The position numbers and the translations under genes are program-made. 52,153 nucleotides of DNA from positions 1 through 52,153 of the forward strand of contig NZ_JANFYZ010000017.1 of NCBI RefSeq assembly GCF_024460775.1, given 5' to 3'. Below the pieces are notes generated by a model, which saw nothing but the letters and a program-made list of their open reading frames with translations, had not been told where the DNA came from and did not search any database. This document shows positions 33,797-44,818 of the stretch, piece by piece (position 1 is the stretch's first letter; each line of letters starts with the position of its first letter). This DNA is from Desulfovibrio desulfuricans (lineage in GTDB: Bacteria; Desulfobacterota; Desulfovibrionia; Desulfovibrionales; Desulfovibrionaceae).

Positions 33797-34720
33797 ATGA
33801 TGACAGAAAGTTTCCCCATTCTTTTGCCATTGCTTCGCGGCCCACTGCCTTTGCACGCTTTTGAAGCGTCCGCTCAGTCCGGCCAGGCCTCTGCCGCCGG
33901 AAAAGGATCAGACCCACACTGGGCTGGCGCTTTGCGCCTGTGGCCCGGTCTGCCTGATGCGCCTGCCGAAGGTTTTTTTTGCCCGGATACCTATCCCTTT
34001 TCACCCCGCGAGGCCGTGGCCTGCCTTGGCGATCTGCAACAGATGGGCGATGCGGCCCTTTCTGGCCTGCCAGTAGGCGCTGCCGCCGCTGGCAATGTGC
34101 GCGCCGCGCGCCGCAGTTCAGAAATGGCCATGCTCTCCGGCCTTGAAAAATCTGATGGCGATGCCGCAGCCGCTCTGGCGGCAGAGGCGGCCCGCAAGTA
34201 TCTGATTGCGCGCACTCAGGCGCAGAAGACCCTGCTCTGGGTCTGGCAGCAGGAGGAAAGCCTGGCTGATCTGGCGGATCTGACCGCGAGTTTTGCCCAA
34301 AATGCAGGCAGCCTGACAGCTTCTCTGGGTGTTGACCCAGATGACGACTTGGCCGGGCTGACGCCGGATGCGCTTACGGGCGATCTGGTGCGCCTTGGTT
34401 CGCCCATTGCTCTTGATACTGGTCTTGTGCCGCCGTGGCGGCTGGTAACGGCCAACGCGCTCTATTTTGTGCCGCCTCATGCGCCTATTATTATTGAAGG
34501 GGCCATGCGCGAGGACATGTTGGATATGCTGGATTTTGCCCCGGCTCCAGAGCATCAGGGCCTGCTGGGCGCGCCGGAATCGGCCCCCGCAGGCGTACCG
34601 CTGCCCGTGGTGGTAGAAGCCCGCGCCCCGGGCTGGAAACTGCTTGGGCATACCCGCCCCACAGGGCAGCCGCCGCTTGATGCCGAGCGGGTGTGGATCA
34701 CCTGGAGGGCCGGATCATGA
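33797..34720 (+). CDS. Hypothetical protein, first of a seven-gene plus-strand run
   Basis: 307 residues, unknown function, no signal peptide or clear membrane span. Composition is rich in Ala, Leu, Pro and acidic residues. The middle (about 100-165) is helical, rich in Ala and Glu. The C-terminal part (YFVPPHAPIIIEGAMREDML, then EARAPGWKLLGHTR) is more globular. The N-terminal LWPGLPDAPAEGFFCPDTYP contains a Cys and several aromatics. ATG 33797 (or 33800) follows AAAAGGA. Its end overlaps the HAD phosphatase start (ATGA), so the two are translationally coupled and probably act together. Looks like a protein known only from close relatives. Confidence 0.65.
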   Translation: MMTESFPILLPLLRGPLPLHAFEASAQSGQASAAGKGSDPHWAGALRLWPGLPDAPAEGFFCPDTYPFSPREAVACLGDLQQMGDAALSGLPVGAAAAGNVRAARRSSEMAMLSGLEKSDGDAAAALAAEAARKYLIARTQAQKTLLWVWQQEESLADLADLTASFAQNAGSLTASLGVDPDDDLAGLTPDALTGDLVRLGSPIALDTGLVPPWRLVTANALYFVPPHAPIIIEGAMREDMLDMLDFAPAPEHQGLLGAPESAPAGVPLPVVVEARAPGWKLLGHTRPTGQPPLDAERVWITWRAGS

Positions 34721-35409
34721 GCGGTCAGCAGGCGCAGCAGCTCACCGCGCAAGGTTTGTTCCCGCACGGCATTGCTGGCGTGATCTTTGACTGCGACGGC
34801 GTGATGATTGATTCGCGCACGGCAAACAACATCTATTACAACCGGGTGCTGGCCTGGTTTGGGCTGCCGCCCATGACGCCAGAACAGGAACACTACAGTT
34901 TTATGGCCACATCAGAGCAGGCGCTGCTGCATATTGTGCCGCCGCACCTGCACCACGAGATCGATTACGTCATAAGAAACGAGGTTGTTTACCGACGCGA
35001 TATTACGCCCTTGCTGCGCTTACAGCCCGGTTTTATGAACTTTATCGGCAATCTGCGGAGCAGGGGGGTGCGCATGGCCGTGCACACCAACCGAAAGCTC
35101 GATGGAATACAAACGGTTCTGGACATTTTTTCCCTGCCCTCCTATTTTAATCCTGTGGTCGCGGCGGATACAGCCGCACCCAAGCCTTCGCCCGAGGGTA
35201 CGCGGCACATATGCGCCGCGTGGCAATGCCCTCCGCAGCAGGTGCTTTTTGTTGGCGACAGCGAGCACGACAAGGAGGCAGCCCGGGGGGCGGGCGTGAT
35301 ATTTGCCGCATTTAATGGCGGCCCGTTACGGGGAGAGATTACGGCGGCGGATTATCCCGGTCTGCACACTGCGCTGGCCGCAGTGCTGCCGCCTGTTTCC
35401 GGCCTGTAA
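34717..35409 (+). CDS. HAD-superfamily phosphatase
   Basis: 230 residues, cytoplasmic Mg-dependent phosphatase. Motif I DCDGVMIDS (nucleophile D25, acid D27), motif II Thr in HTNRKLDG, motif III Lys in APKPSPEG, motif IV GDSEHDKEAA. The cap is inserted between motifs I and II, as in phosphoglycolate phosphatase-type (Gph) members. The substrate is not predictable. ATG 34717 overlaps the previous stop and is preceded by GGAGG at 8 bases. A YggT gene follows after 47 bases. Confidence 0.87.
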   Translation: MSGQQAQQLTAQGLFPHGIAGVIFDCDGVMIDSRTANNIYYNRVLAWFGLPPMTPEQEHYSFMATSEQALLHIVPPHLHHEIDYVIRNEVVYRRDITPLLRLQPGFMNFIGNLRSRGVRMAVHTNRKLDGIQTVLDIFSLPSYFNPVVAADTAAPKPSPEGTRHICAAWQCPPQQVLFVGDSEHDKEAARGAGVIFAAFNGGPLRGEITAADYPGLHTALAAVLPPVSGL

Positions 35410-35456
35410 GGCTTGACCCCGTTGCGAATACAAAAGAAAGCCACGCTGGAGGGCGC

Positions 35457-35759
35457 ATGATTGTTGTTGCCAATACCATGAGCGCTATTGCCCTGGTGCT
35501 CGGGTCTCTGCTTAGTCTTTATTTCTGGATTGTCATTATCGCGGCTGTGCTCACCTGGGTGCGCCCCGATCCGTATAATCCCATTGTGCGCACCCTGCGC
35601 GCACTTACCGAGCCGGTGTTTTACCGTGTGCGCAAGTGGTTGCCGTTTACCTATTCAAGCGGCATGGATTTTTCGCCCGTGGTGGTGCTGCTGGCCATTG
35701 AGCTGTTTAACCGGATTGTCATCACCTCGCTGGCCCAGTACGCGATGACGCTCCATTAA
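35457..35759 (+). CDS. YggT-family integral membrane protein
   Basis: 100 residues with two hydrophobic spans (about 7-34 and 72-95) around a short basic loop. The loop carries the YggT signature: WVRPDPYNPIVRTLRALTEP, then VFYRVRKWLP. Family members are linked to septum, cell shape or osmotic functions, but no reaction is known. ATG 35457 follows TGGAGG. It sits 47 bases after the HAD gene and 210 bases before the DUF465 gene. Confidence 0.88.
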   Translation: MIVVANTMSAIALVLGSLLSLYFWIVIIAAVLTWVRPDPYNPIVRTLRALTEPVFYRVRKWLPFTYSSGMDFSPVVVLLAIELFNRIVITSLAQYAMTLH

Positions 35760-35969
35760 AAGAACTGGTGCCGCCGGAGGACTGATTTTTTACGCTGCTC
35801 CATGCGGATATCTGAGAATCCGCGCCAGGAGAATAAGCCCATACGACTTGCAGCCGCACTGCACAAAGCCACATCGGCGCAGCGGCACAGGCGGGCCGAT
35901 CCCCTTGAGCAAAAGCCTCAGTTGATGCGCAGGCAACAGCCTATGAACATCTAACAATGGAGATTTCTT

Positions 35970-36197
35970 ATGGATCAGCAAGAACTGGAACTGCTGGAAA
36001 AGTACGCTACCACTGATCCGGAGCTGAAATCCCTTTGGGAAGATCACGTGCTCTACGAAAAACAGGTGGAAAAGCTCGAAGGCAAGGCCTTCCGTTCGCC
36101 CACTGAAGAGCAGACGCTCAAGCAATTGAAAAAGCAGAAGCTCGAAGGAAAAACCCAGCTCATGGCCGTTCTTGATCGTCTGAAGAAACAAGGATAG
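35970..36197 (+). CDS. DUF465 (YdcH-like) small protein
   Basis: 75 residues, highly charged and helical, with the family pattern LWEDHVLYEKQVEKLEGK and LKQLKKQKLEGKTQL. No catalytic residues; probably a small coiled-coil protein. Role unknown. ATG 35970 follows TGGAG by 7 bases. It ends only 25 bases before ilvB, so it is probably co-transcribed with the branched-chain genes. Confidence 0.85.
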   Translation: MDQQELELLEKYATTDPELKSLWEDHVLYEKQVEKLEGKAFRSPTEEQTLKQLKKQKLEGKTQLMAVLDRLKKQG

Positions 36198-36222
36198 CCG
36201 GGCTTTTTTTAAGGAGTCGGAC

Positions 36223-37914
36223 ATGGAATGTACTGGTGCGCAGATTCTCCTTGAGTCCATGAAGCGAGAGGGCGTGGATGTGCTGTTCGGTTATCCGGGC
36301 GGTGCGGTCATTGATATTTATGATGAACTACCGCGACATCCCGAGCTACGCCATGTGCTGGTACGGCACGAGCAAGGAGCTGTGCACGCGGCTGACGGCT
36401 ATGCCCGTGCCTCGGGCAAGACCGGCGTATGCCTGGTCACCTCGGGGCCAGGAGCTACCAATACGGTCACGGGCATAGCCACAGCCTACTCCGATTCCAT
36501 TCCTCTGGTGGTGTTTACCGGGCAGGTGCCCACCCAGCTGATCGGCAACGATGCCTTTCAGGAAGTGGACATCGTGGGTATTACCCGGCCCTGCACCAAA
36601 CATAATTTTTTGGTCAAGGACATCACAAAACTGGCGTTGACCATCCGTCAGGCCTTTTACCTTGCACGTTCGGGCCGTCCCGGCCCGGTGCTGGTGGATC
36701 TGCCCAAGGACGTCATGCAGAAGCGGGCGGAATTTGTCTGGCCTGAAGACGTCTACATGCGCAGCTACAACCCCACCTACAAGCCCAACCTGAACCAGTT
36801 GCGCCGCTCGGTGGAAGAACTGGCAAAGGCAGAGCGCCCGGTGATTCTTGCGGGCGGCGGGGTTATTCTGTCTGATGGGGCAGAGGCCCTCACCGGCCTT
36901 GCGCGCAAGCTGAACATTCCCGTTACCTGCACCCTCATGGGGCTTGGGGCTTTTCCGGCCACCGACCCCCTGTGGCTGGGCATGGTGGGCATGCACGGCA
37001 CCTATGCGGCCAACCTTGCCATCAACAACTGCGATGTGCTGATGTGCGTGGGCGCGCGCTTTGACGACCGCGTTACAGGCAGGCTGGCGGCCTTTGCGCC
37101 CAAGGCCCGCATTGTGCACATCGACATTGACCCCACGTCCATTCGCAAGAATGTGGAAGTGCATGTTCCTGTGGTTGGCGATTGCCGCCTGGCGCTGGAG
37201 GGTATTGCAGAAATCTGCGAGGCCAAGCTGGAAAACAAGGACTGGGCTGGCGAACATGCCGCCTGGATTGCCGCCGTGGCCGAATGGAAGGCGAGCAAAC
37301 CCCTGTGTTACCAGTGCAACGGCAATATCAAGCCGCAGTCGGTCATTGAGGCCCTTTACGACATCACCGGCGGCGATGCCATCATCGCCACCGAGGTGGG
37401 CCAGCACCAGATGTGGGTGGCCCAGTTCTATTCGTTCACCAAGCCGCGCACCCTGCTGACCAGCGGGGGCCTCGGCACCATGGGCTACGGCTTTCCCGCT
37501 TCGGTGGGGGCGCAGTTTGCCTTTCCGGATAAAAAGGTCATTGCCGTGGCAGGCGACGCCTCGCTGCAGATGAATATTCAGGAGCTGGCAACCGTGGTGG
37601 CCAACAGGCTGCCCATCAAGGTCGTCATTCTGAACAACCGCTATCTGGGCATGGTGCGGCAGTGGCAGGAGCTCTTTTACAACAACAACTACAGTTCCAC
37701 CAACATGGAAGCCCAGCCCGACTTTGTGAAGCTGGCCGAGGCCTACGGGGCCGAAGGCTATCGCATTGAAAAGGCTGAAGACATGCGGGCCGTGCTTGAA
37801 AAGGCCCTTGCTTCGCCCAACCCTGCCTTCATTGACGTGGTGGTAGAGCGCGAAGAAAACGTGTACCCCATCGTGCCCGCCGGTGCGGCGCTTGATGAAA
37901 TGTTGCTGGTGTAA
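36223..37914 (+). CDS. ilvB: Acetolactate synthase, large subunit
   Basis: 563 residues; ThDP, FAD and Mg enzyme that makes acetolactate (valine, leucine) or acetohydroxybutyrate (isoleucine). The catalytic glutamate is in VRHEQGAVHAADGYAR (near 48), the FAD/central domain contains MGLGAFPATDP and VGARFDDRVTG, and the ThDP-Mg motif is GDASLQMNIQELATV (near 445-459) with the NNRYLGMVRQWQ segment downstream. Length is normal. ATG 36223 follows AAGGAG by 6 bases. Its stop is 11 bases before the small-subunit start. Anabolic type is shown by the partner gene. Confidence 0.97.
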   Translation: MECTGAQILLESMKREGVDVLFGYPGGAVIDIYDELPRHPELRHVLVRHEQGAVHAADGYARASGKTGVCLVTSGPGATNTVTGIATAYSDSIPLVVFTGQVPTQLIGNDAFQEVDIVGITRPCTKHNFLVKDITKLALTIRQAFYLARSGRPGPVLVDLPKDVMQKRAEFVWPEDVYMRSYNPTYKPNLNQLRRSVEELAKAERPVILAGGGVILSDGAEALTGLARKLNIPVTCTLMGLGAFPATDPLWLGMVGMHGTYAANLAINNCDVLMCVGARFDDRVTGRLAAFAPKARIVHIDIDPTSIRKNVEVHVPVVGDCRLALEGIAEICEAKLENKDWAGEHAAWIAAVAEWKASKPLCYQCNGNIKPQSVIEALYDITGGDAIIATEVGQHQMWVAQFYSFTKPRTLLTSGGLGTMGYGFPASVGAQFAFPDKKVIAVAGDASLQMNIQELATVVANRLPIKVVILNNRYLGMVRQWQELFYNNNYSSTNMEAQPDFVKLAEAYGAEGYRIEKAEDMRAVLEKALASPNPAFIDVVVEREENVYPIVPAGAALDEMLLV

Positions 37915-37925
37915 GGGAGATGGCT

Positions 37926-38414
37926 ATGCAACGACATGTGCTTTCCGTGCTGGTGGAAAACGAACCCGGCGTGCTTTCCCGCGTGGCTGGCCTGTTCAGC
38001 GGGCGCGGCTTCAATATTCATTCGCTCAATGTGGCCCCGGCCCTGGAAGAGGGCGTTTCGCACATGACCATCACCACCGATGGCGACAGTCTTATTCTGG
38101 AGCAGATCATGAAGCAGCTCCACAAGATTGTTTCGGTCATCAAGGTGGTGGATTTTGCGGATATTCCCGCTGTGGCGCGTGAAATGATCTTTGTCAAAGT
38201 GCAGGCAGAAGGCCCCATGCGGGGCGAAATTCTGCGGACTGTTGAAATATTCCGCTGCAAGGTGGTTGATGTAAGCCCCAATGAGATGACCATTGAGGCC
38301 ACTGGCGATCAGAACAAGCTGGACGCCATCATCAGCCTGCTGCAACGGTTTGGAATCAAGGAACTGGCGCGCACAGGCGCAGTTGCCATGCGTCGTTCCA
38401 AGAAAACGGATTAG
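37926..38414 (+). CDS. ilvN: Acetolactate synthase, small (regulatory) subunit
   Basis: 162 residues. The N-terminal ACT domain VLVENEPGVLSRVAGLFSGR with the FNIHSLNVAP loop binds valine and gives feedback control. The C-terminal domain has MIFVKVQAEGPMRGEI and IEATGDQNKLDAIISLLQ. I prefer ATG 37926, six bases after AAGGGAG; ATG 37920 is too close to that site. After it a 344-base non-coding stretch with an attenuator-like hairpin precedes ilvC. Confidence 0.95.
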   Translation: MQRHVLSVLVENEPGVLSRVAGLFSGRGFNIHSLNVAPALEEGVSHMTITTDGDSLILEQIMKQLHKIVSVIKVVDFADIPAVAREMIFVKVQAEGPMRGEILRTVEIFRCKVVDVSPNEMTIEATGDQNKLDAIISLLQRFGIKELARTGAVAMRRSKKTD

Positions 38415-39760
<1,346 letters not shown>

Positions 39761-40315
39761 TTCCGCTGTTTCAAGCGCTGGCTGAAAGCGCTTTGTTGGG
39801 GCTTTTCGCGGTATTTCCGTGAGAGGCCCCAATTTTTATACCTGCTGAAAATCATAAAGCCGATTCCTTTCAAAGGGCCAGCCCGTAGAGGATTGGGACG
39901 CAGCCGACATTATTTCAGACAGGCAGGGGATGTTGTCATACTAAATTGATCAATTTTATCGACTTCTGCATGTTGCAAAAATAATTACTGTTTGCCACAA
40001 TCAGGCCATACAGCTTGTATATAAAGTTGTTGTCTTCCATGCGCCGGAGCATCCTGCGGGCTGCATCGGTGTGCCGTATTTTACGGGCATGGCCTTTCCG
40101 CTTTTGGTTTTATCATGTGTGCATTGCTTCCCGCCTTTGCCTTGCGACCGCCCATTTATGCAGCCAGTTACGCTGGTATGACTTGCCCTGGCAATGTGCC
40201 CGCGCGGTACTTTTTTGCGCCCCGCGCCCGCTGCAACAGCGCGCGCCTGCGCAGGAGAGTTGACGCGGCTTTTCGGCGTGTCGGTTTGCACCTTGATTTT
40301 TCAGGAGATTAAGAC
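39761..40315 (+). other. Gap between ilvC and the Cache chemoreceptor
   Basis: 555 bases without a convincing gene. It holds the ilvC terminator and the 14-bp palindrome AAATTGATCAATTT (39943-39956), a possible operator in an AT-rich stretch. Short open frames on both strands (up to about 96 codons) have no family features. Confidence 0.55.
39796..39847 (+). terminator. ilvC terminator
   Basis: TTGGGGC (from 39796) pairs with GGCCCCAA (ending 39842), inner CGCGG/TCCGTG segment, followed by five T (39843-39847). Confidence 0.75.
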
Positions 40316-42115
40316 GTGCTCAGAAATTTCAGCATCAGTCAGCGGATTATCTTTTTTGTCATCATCATGATCGCCCTGATTATTTCCATCGCGGGCCTGT
40401 CCGTGCGCATGACGGAAGGCGTCATTGCTGACGGCACGGCACTTGCCAAGGAAATGCTGCTCGACTCCCAAAGGGCGCGCATCAAGGATATCACTCATTC
40501 CCAGGCGCTTGGTCTGGCGGGCATGACGCAAGGCCAGCCCGAGGCCGAGCAGTTGCGCACCATCGCGCAGTATGTGGACAGCGCCCGGTTTGAGGATGAC
40601 AGCTCCGGGTATTTTTATGTGTACAAGGGCACGGTCAGTGCTGCCCACCCCTTGCAGAAGCAACTGATCGGCAAGGATCTGGCTTCAACCGCCGACAGCA
40701 GGGGCGTTCACTATGTCAGTGAACTGTACAGGGCCGCGCAGCGCGGCGGCGGTTTTGTGGATTTTGTGTTTCCCAAGCCCGGCTCTGGCGACGTGTTCAA
40801 GCTGGGTTATGCGGAAGCTATCGCGGGCACGCCCTTCTGGATTGGCACGGGCGTGTATATCGACAATGTGGACAAGGCCGAAAGCCACCTCATCACCACC
40901 ATGCGCTCCATCCTGCACAGCCAGCTGGCGATCTATGGCGGTGGTTTTCTGGCTATACTGCTTCTGGTGGTCTGCCCGCTTTCCTATGTCATGGTCGTGT
41001 CCATAACCCGACCGCTGGCGGGTATAACCCGGCATGCCCGCGCCGTGGCGCAGGGCAACCTTGATGAAGAATTTGAAACAACCGGGCGTGATGAAGTGGC
41101 GACCCTGCAACAGGCCTTGAGCGCAATGGTTGTGAAGCTCAAGGAATTTATCGGTCAGGCCGAGGAACAGAGCCGTCTTGCCGGCAAGGCCGCCAGTGAA
41201 GCCCAACAGGCGCAGGCGGAAGCTCTTGAAGCCGAACTCAAGGCAAAGGACAAAACCGCTGCCATGCTTCAGGCTGCGGAAAGGCTGGAGCAGGTTGCCC
41301 AGGCTGTAAGCACTGCCTCTACCCAGCTTTCGGCCCAGATAGAGCAGTCGGACAAAGGGGCCGTGCATTCTGCCCAGATGCTTGCAGAGGCCGCAACAGC
41401 CATGAACCAGATGAACGCCAGCGTACAGGAGGTGGCGCTCAGCGCCGCAACGGCATCCGATGCGGCCGGTCAGACGCGTGAGCGCGCCCTGAGCGGAGCG
41501 GGCATTGTGGAAAAGGCCGTGCAGAGCATTGGTCATGTTCACGAAGTCTCGTTGCGGCTCAGGGATGGCATGGCCGAACTTAACGACCATTCACAGGCCA
41601 TTACGCGCATCATGGGTGTTATTTCCGATATCGCGGACCAAACCAACCTGCTTGCGCTCAATGCCGCCATTGAAGCTGCCCGCGCGGGCGACGCCGGGCG
41701 CGGTTTTGCCGTGGTGGCTGATGAAGTGCGCAAACTGGCGGAAAAAACCCTTGCCTCAACCCAGGATGTGGGCAACGCCATCAAGGCCATTCAGGAAAGT
41801 ACGGCCAAGAACGTTTCGGATATGGACAGTGCTGTGGGACAGGTGGAGCAGGCCACGGATTTTGCCAATCAGTCGGGCAAGGCTCTGGAAGAAATTGTGG
41901 CTACCGTTGAGGCAACCGCCAGCCAGGTGAACGCCATTGCCGAGGCCAGCGGGCAGCAGTCTGCCGCCAGCGAAGAAATCAATCATTCAATTGACGACGC
42001 CACCCAGGTTGCCCACCAGACGGCTGAAGCCATGGACGAAGCCCAAAAGGCCGTGGCTGATCTGGCAGTTCAGGCCAGGGGGCTGGCCGAGTTGATTGTG
42101 GACATGAAAAATTAG
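40316..42115 (+). CDS. Chemoreceptor with periplasmic single Cache domain
   Basis: 599 residues. TM1 at about 11-30, periplasmic Cache-type sensor (about 35-190) with [20 protein letters not shown] and [22 protein letters not shown]2 near 200-220, HAMP near 225-275, and the receptor tip [20 protein letters not shown]. Small Cache domains of this kind bind small acids or amino acids. The motif QIEQSDKG in the start of the signalling half is shared with the three tandem receptors at 44875-50559. Start is GTG 40316, following AGGAG by 8 bases. Transcribed alone. Confidence 0.93.
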   Translation: MLRNFSISQRIIFFVIIMIALIISIAGLSVRMTEGVIADGTALAKEMLLDSQRARIKDITHSQALGLAGMTQGQPEAEQLRTIAQYVDSARFEDDSSGYFYVYKGTVSAAHPLQKQLIGKDLASTADSRGVHYVSELYRAAQRGGGFVDFVFPKPGSGDVFKLGYAEAIAGTPFWIGTGVYIDNVDKAESHLITTMRSILHSQLAIYGGGFLAILLLVVCPLSYVMVVSITRPLAGITRHARAVAQGNLDEEFETTGRDEVATLQQALSAMVVKLKEFIGQAEEQSRLAGKAASEAQQAQAEALEAELKAKDKTAAMLQAAERLEQVAQAVSTASTQLSAQIEQSDKGAVHSAQMLAEAATAMNQMNASVQEVALSAATASDAAGQTRERALSGAGIVEKAVQSIGHVHEVSLRLRDGMAELNDHSQAITRIMGVISDIADQTNLLALNAAIEAARAGDAGRGFAVVADEVRKLAEKTLASTQDVGNAIKAIQESTAKNVSDMDSAVGQVEQATDFANQSGKALEEIVATVEATASQVNAIAEASGQQSAASEEINHSIDDATQVAHQTAEAMDEAQKAVADLAVQARGLAELIVDMKN

Positions 42116-42139
42116 GGGCGGTCTTTTTGCAACACTGCG

Positions 42140-42177
42140 GGGCCTCTGTGCGGTGCAAAGCCGTGCAGAGGCCCTTT
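42140..42177 (+). terminator. Terminator of the Cache chemoreceptor
   Basis: GGGCCTCTG (42140-42148) pairs with CAGAGGCCC (42165-42173), additional pairs inside, then four T (42174-42177). It lies just beyond the stop. Confidence 0.82.
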
Positions 42178-42251
42178 TGCATTCAGGATGCAGAAGTATT
42201 CAGAATGGTTGTCCTCTCTGGTCACTCGGCGCTGGCGGCTATCTGCCCCTC

Positions 42252-43679
42252 TCAATGCAGCCATTCCGCCCAGGCGACCTTAAGCCGCGTCACGCAACCT
42301 GGTATGTCTTCAAGGCGAATTTTGCCAAATCCCAGAAACAGCGTGTCCGGCGGGCATTCGGCCTTGTCCTGCCAGAACTGCATGGTGGGGTAGACACGCA
42401 CCCCCTGCTCCAGGGCTTTTTTTATAAGCAGATTCTGGTCTGTTCCGGCAGAAAAGCGCAAAAGAAAATACTGGCCGGTACCGTTGCCTGTAATGCGCAG
42501 GCCAGATCCCAGGCGGGAAAATTCCTGGATGAACAGCTCAAGGCGGTTTTTGAACACATGGCTCAGACGGCGGATGTGTCTGTCGTACTGGCCGGTTTCG
42601 AGCAGGCGGCCAATGATGTACTGGTTCAGTACGGGGACGGTGCTGTTGTATTCGTCAAACATTTCGTGGAAGGCGGCGGCAAGCTGCGGCGGCAAAATCA
42701 TGTAACCCATACGGATGGAAGGGGATATGCCCTTGGAAAAAGTGCCAAGGTAGATGACCCGTGCTTCCGTATCTATGGATTGCAGCGAAGGAATGGGCTT
42801 GGAATAGTAGCGCATCTCGCTGTCAAAGTCGTCTTCAAGCACGTAGACGTTGTTGCTCTGCGCCCATCGCAGCAGGGCATGCCTGCGCCCGATGGGGAGC
42901 GTGACCCCTGTGGGGAACTGGTGGGACGGCGTGGTATAGATGGCAAAGGCCTGCGGCCTGTGGGGCAGGTCGGCCACTTTCAGGCCGCTATCGTCCACGG
43001 GTACGGTCTCAATGGGCAGGTGATTGTTGCGGAACACGGCGGCTGCCTTGTTGAAGCCGGGTTCTTCCATCAGGATTTTCTGCCCGCGCTGGGCTGCTAT
43101 TTTGCACAGATATTCCAGAGACTGCTGCAAACCGCAGGTTATGACGATCTGGCCTTCCGTGCAGTTCACGCCGCGAATGCGCTTGAGGTAGGCCAGCAGG
43201 TTTCTGCGCAGGTAGGGTTCGCCCTGCATGACCTGCAAGGCAGAGATTTTTTCTTCTCTCTCCAGCATATCAAGGCATTCAAAGGTGTATTTTTTCCAGA
43301 GGCTTTTAGGAAAAAGATCAACCGTGTGGCTGCTGTTTGTCAGGTCGTAAATCAGAGGCTGCCCGTGCGCCAGCGTCTGTCTTTGCGCACATGTTTCAGG
43401 CTGCACGGGGTGCCCGGGTACTGCGGCTGTCACGCCAATGCTGGGAACATGCTGCACCACAAAGCCCACACCCCTTCGGGCGGCTATGTACCCCTCAGCC
43501 ACCAGTTGACTATAGGCATTGTCCACAGTATTGCGGCTGACCCCCAGCATGGATGCCAGCATCCTGCTGCCGGTCAGAACCGTGCCTTCTGCAAGCGCGC
43601 CGCAGGCAATATCCTGCTTTAACTGGCTGTATATCTGCAAATACAGCGGCCCGGAGCCTTCCTTGCCCGTGCTGATCAT
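42252..43679 (-). CDS. MocR-family (GntR/aminotransferase-like) regulator
   Basis: 475 residues. N-terminal winged helix of the GntR type (about 10-80), with the recognition segment GSRMLASMLGVSRNTVDNAY. A linker leads to a fold-type I aminotransferase-like domain (about 110-475) with the PLP lysine in GTFSKGISPSIRMGY and VLEDDFDSEMRY. MocR proteins bind PLP plus an amino-acid-like effector and usually act on direct or inverted repeats next to a divergent target. ATG 43679 follows TGGAGG; the longer frame upstream is shadow. The divergent neighbour, an EamA exporter, is the likely target. Confidence 0.9.
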   Translation of the reverse strand: MISTGKEGSGPLYLQIYSQLKQDIACGALAEGTVLTGSRMLASMLGVSRNTVDNAYSQLVAEGYIAARRGVGFVVQHVPSIGVTAAVPGHPVQPETCAQRQTLAHGQPLIYDLTNSSHTVDLFPKSLWKKYTFECLDMLEREEKISALQVMQGEPYLRRNLLAYLKRIRGVNCTEGQIVITCGLQQSLEYLCKIAAQRGQKILMEEPGFNKAAAVFRNNHLPIETVPVDDSGLKVADLPHRPQAFAIYTTPSHQFPTGVTLPIGRRHALLRWAQSNNVYVLEDDFDSEMRYYSKPIPSLQSIDTEARVIYLGTFSKGISPSIRMGYMILPPQLAAAFHEMFDEYNSTVPVLNQYIIGRLLETGQYDRHIRRLSHVFKNRLELFIQEFSRLGSGLRITGNGTGQYFLLRFSAGTDQNLLIKKALEQGVRVYPTMQFWQDKAECPPDTLFLGFGKIRLEDIPGCVTRLKVAWAEWLH

Positions 43680-43691
43680 GTCTGCCTCCAG

Positions 43692-43736
43692 GTGGCACCA
43701 TAAAATATGTGTCATGTGGCACTTTTGATGGTGCCA
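43692..43736. promoter_or_regulatory. Operator-like boxes in the MocR/exporter divergon
   Basis: GTGGCACCAT (43692-43701), GTGGCAC (43716-43722) and the inverted ATGGTGCCA (43728-43736). Two direct copies and one reversed copy spaced about two helix turns apart fit the repeat-binding habit of MocR regulators. Confidence 0.6.
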
Positions 43737-43788
43737 TGTCCACTGTATCAAAGGGGGCAGCAAACACAACAAAAGGATGGGAGGCTCC

Positions 43789-44796
43789 ATGTCCACGCAA
43801 GGCGATACTGCGCCGCAGGGCGGAATGCGGCGGGGGAACGGCACAAGATACGTTCTGCTGGCGGTGCTGGCCGTGGCCTTTTTGGCCACCGGAGGCATAT
43901 TTGTGCGGCAGAGCGGCCTGTCGCCCATAAATACGGGGATGTACCGCATGCTGTTTTCCATCCCGCTGCTCTGGCCCCTGGCCTACGGCAGACTTGGGCG
44001 GCTCAGCGGCAGGGATGTTGTCCTGCTGCTGTTATCCGGCCTGTTTCTGGCGGGCGACGTGGCCTTGTGGAACTCGGCATTCAGCTACACAACAGTTGCC
44101 AATGCCAACCTGCTCACCAACCTGACGCCGTTCACGGTCATTCCGGTTTCGTACTTCCTGTTTCACGAGCGGCTGCCAAGGCTGTTCATTCCCGGCGCGG
44201 CTGTTACCCTTGCCGGGGTGGTGCTATTGGTGGGGGGCAAGGCCAGCCCTGTGCCGGGCAACTATTTTGGCGATTTTCTGGCACTGGCTGCGGCCTTTTT
44301 TTACGCGGGATTTCTGCTCATTGCCTACCGCCTGCGCGACAGGATGGAGAGTAGCGTCATAATGCTTGGCAGTGCCGTTGGCGGACTCGTGGGCCTGTTT
44401 TTTGCCTCGTGGGCTGTGGAGGGTTTGCAGATTCCGCGAAGCTGGGACGATTTGTGGCCCATACTGGCTCTTACGCTCTGTGTACAGGTGATAGGGCACA
44501 ACATGCTCACGCATTGTCAGGGCAAGCTCAGCGTCAACCTTTCTGCGGTGATCTGTCTTTGCCAGCCTGCCATTGCGGCTGTGTATTCGTGGACCATATT
44601 TTCAGAGAAATTGTCGGGTCTGGAAGTTCTGGGCATAGCGGTGGTGCTGGCGGGCGTCTATATTGTCAAAAGGCAGTACACGCCAAGCAGGGATAAAGCT
44701 GCCGGGGCAGGGCAAAAGGGCGCTGGCTGGCTGCCCCCTGTGATCGCCCGCTGGCTGGGCAGACGGTGCAAGCCTGCCGTGGCGGAAGAGCCGTAG
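43789..44796 (+). CDS. EamA/DMT-family exporter
   Basis: 335 residues, ten hydrophobic spans in two EamA repeats (about 25-150 and 165-290). Signature segments: LAVAFLATGGIFVRQ, WNSAFSYTTVANANLLTN with the ending of repeat one, and QPAIAAVYSWTIFSEKLSG near the end of repeat two. Family members export amino acids or metabolites. ATG 43789 follows GGGAGG. The last 45 residues are basic and probably cytoplasmic. Divergent from and probably controlled by the MocR regulator, so the cargo may be the effector of that protein. Confidence 0.88.
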   Translation: MSTQGDTAPQGGMRRGNGTRYVLLAVLAVAFLATGGIFVRQSGLSPINTGMYRMLFSIPLLWPLAYGRLGRLSGRDVVLLLLSGLFLAGDVALWNSAFSYTTVANANLLTNLTPFTVIPVSYFLFHERLPRLFIPGAAVTLAGVVLLVGGKASPVPGNYFGDFLALAAAFFYAGFLLIAYRLRDRMESSVIMLGSAVGGLVGLFFASWAVEGLQIPRSWDDLWPILALTLCVQVIGHNMLTHCQGKLSVNLSAVICLCQPAIAAVYSWTIFSEKLSGLEVLGIAVVLAGVYIVKRQYTPSRDKAAGAGQKGAGWLPPVIARWLGRRCKPAVAEEP

Positions 44797-44818
44797 ACAA
44801 AAAATATTTCGGGCCGAT

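Noticed and set aside
42153..43622. 489-codon plus-strand frame over the MocR gene
   Set aside because: Antisense to a well-formed MocR regulator and without a ribosome site.
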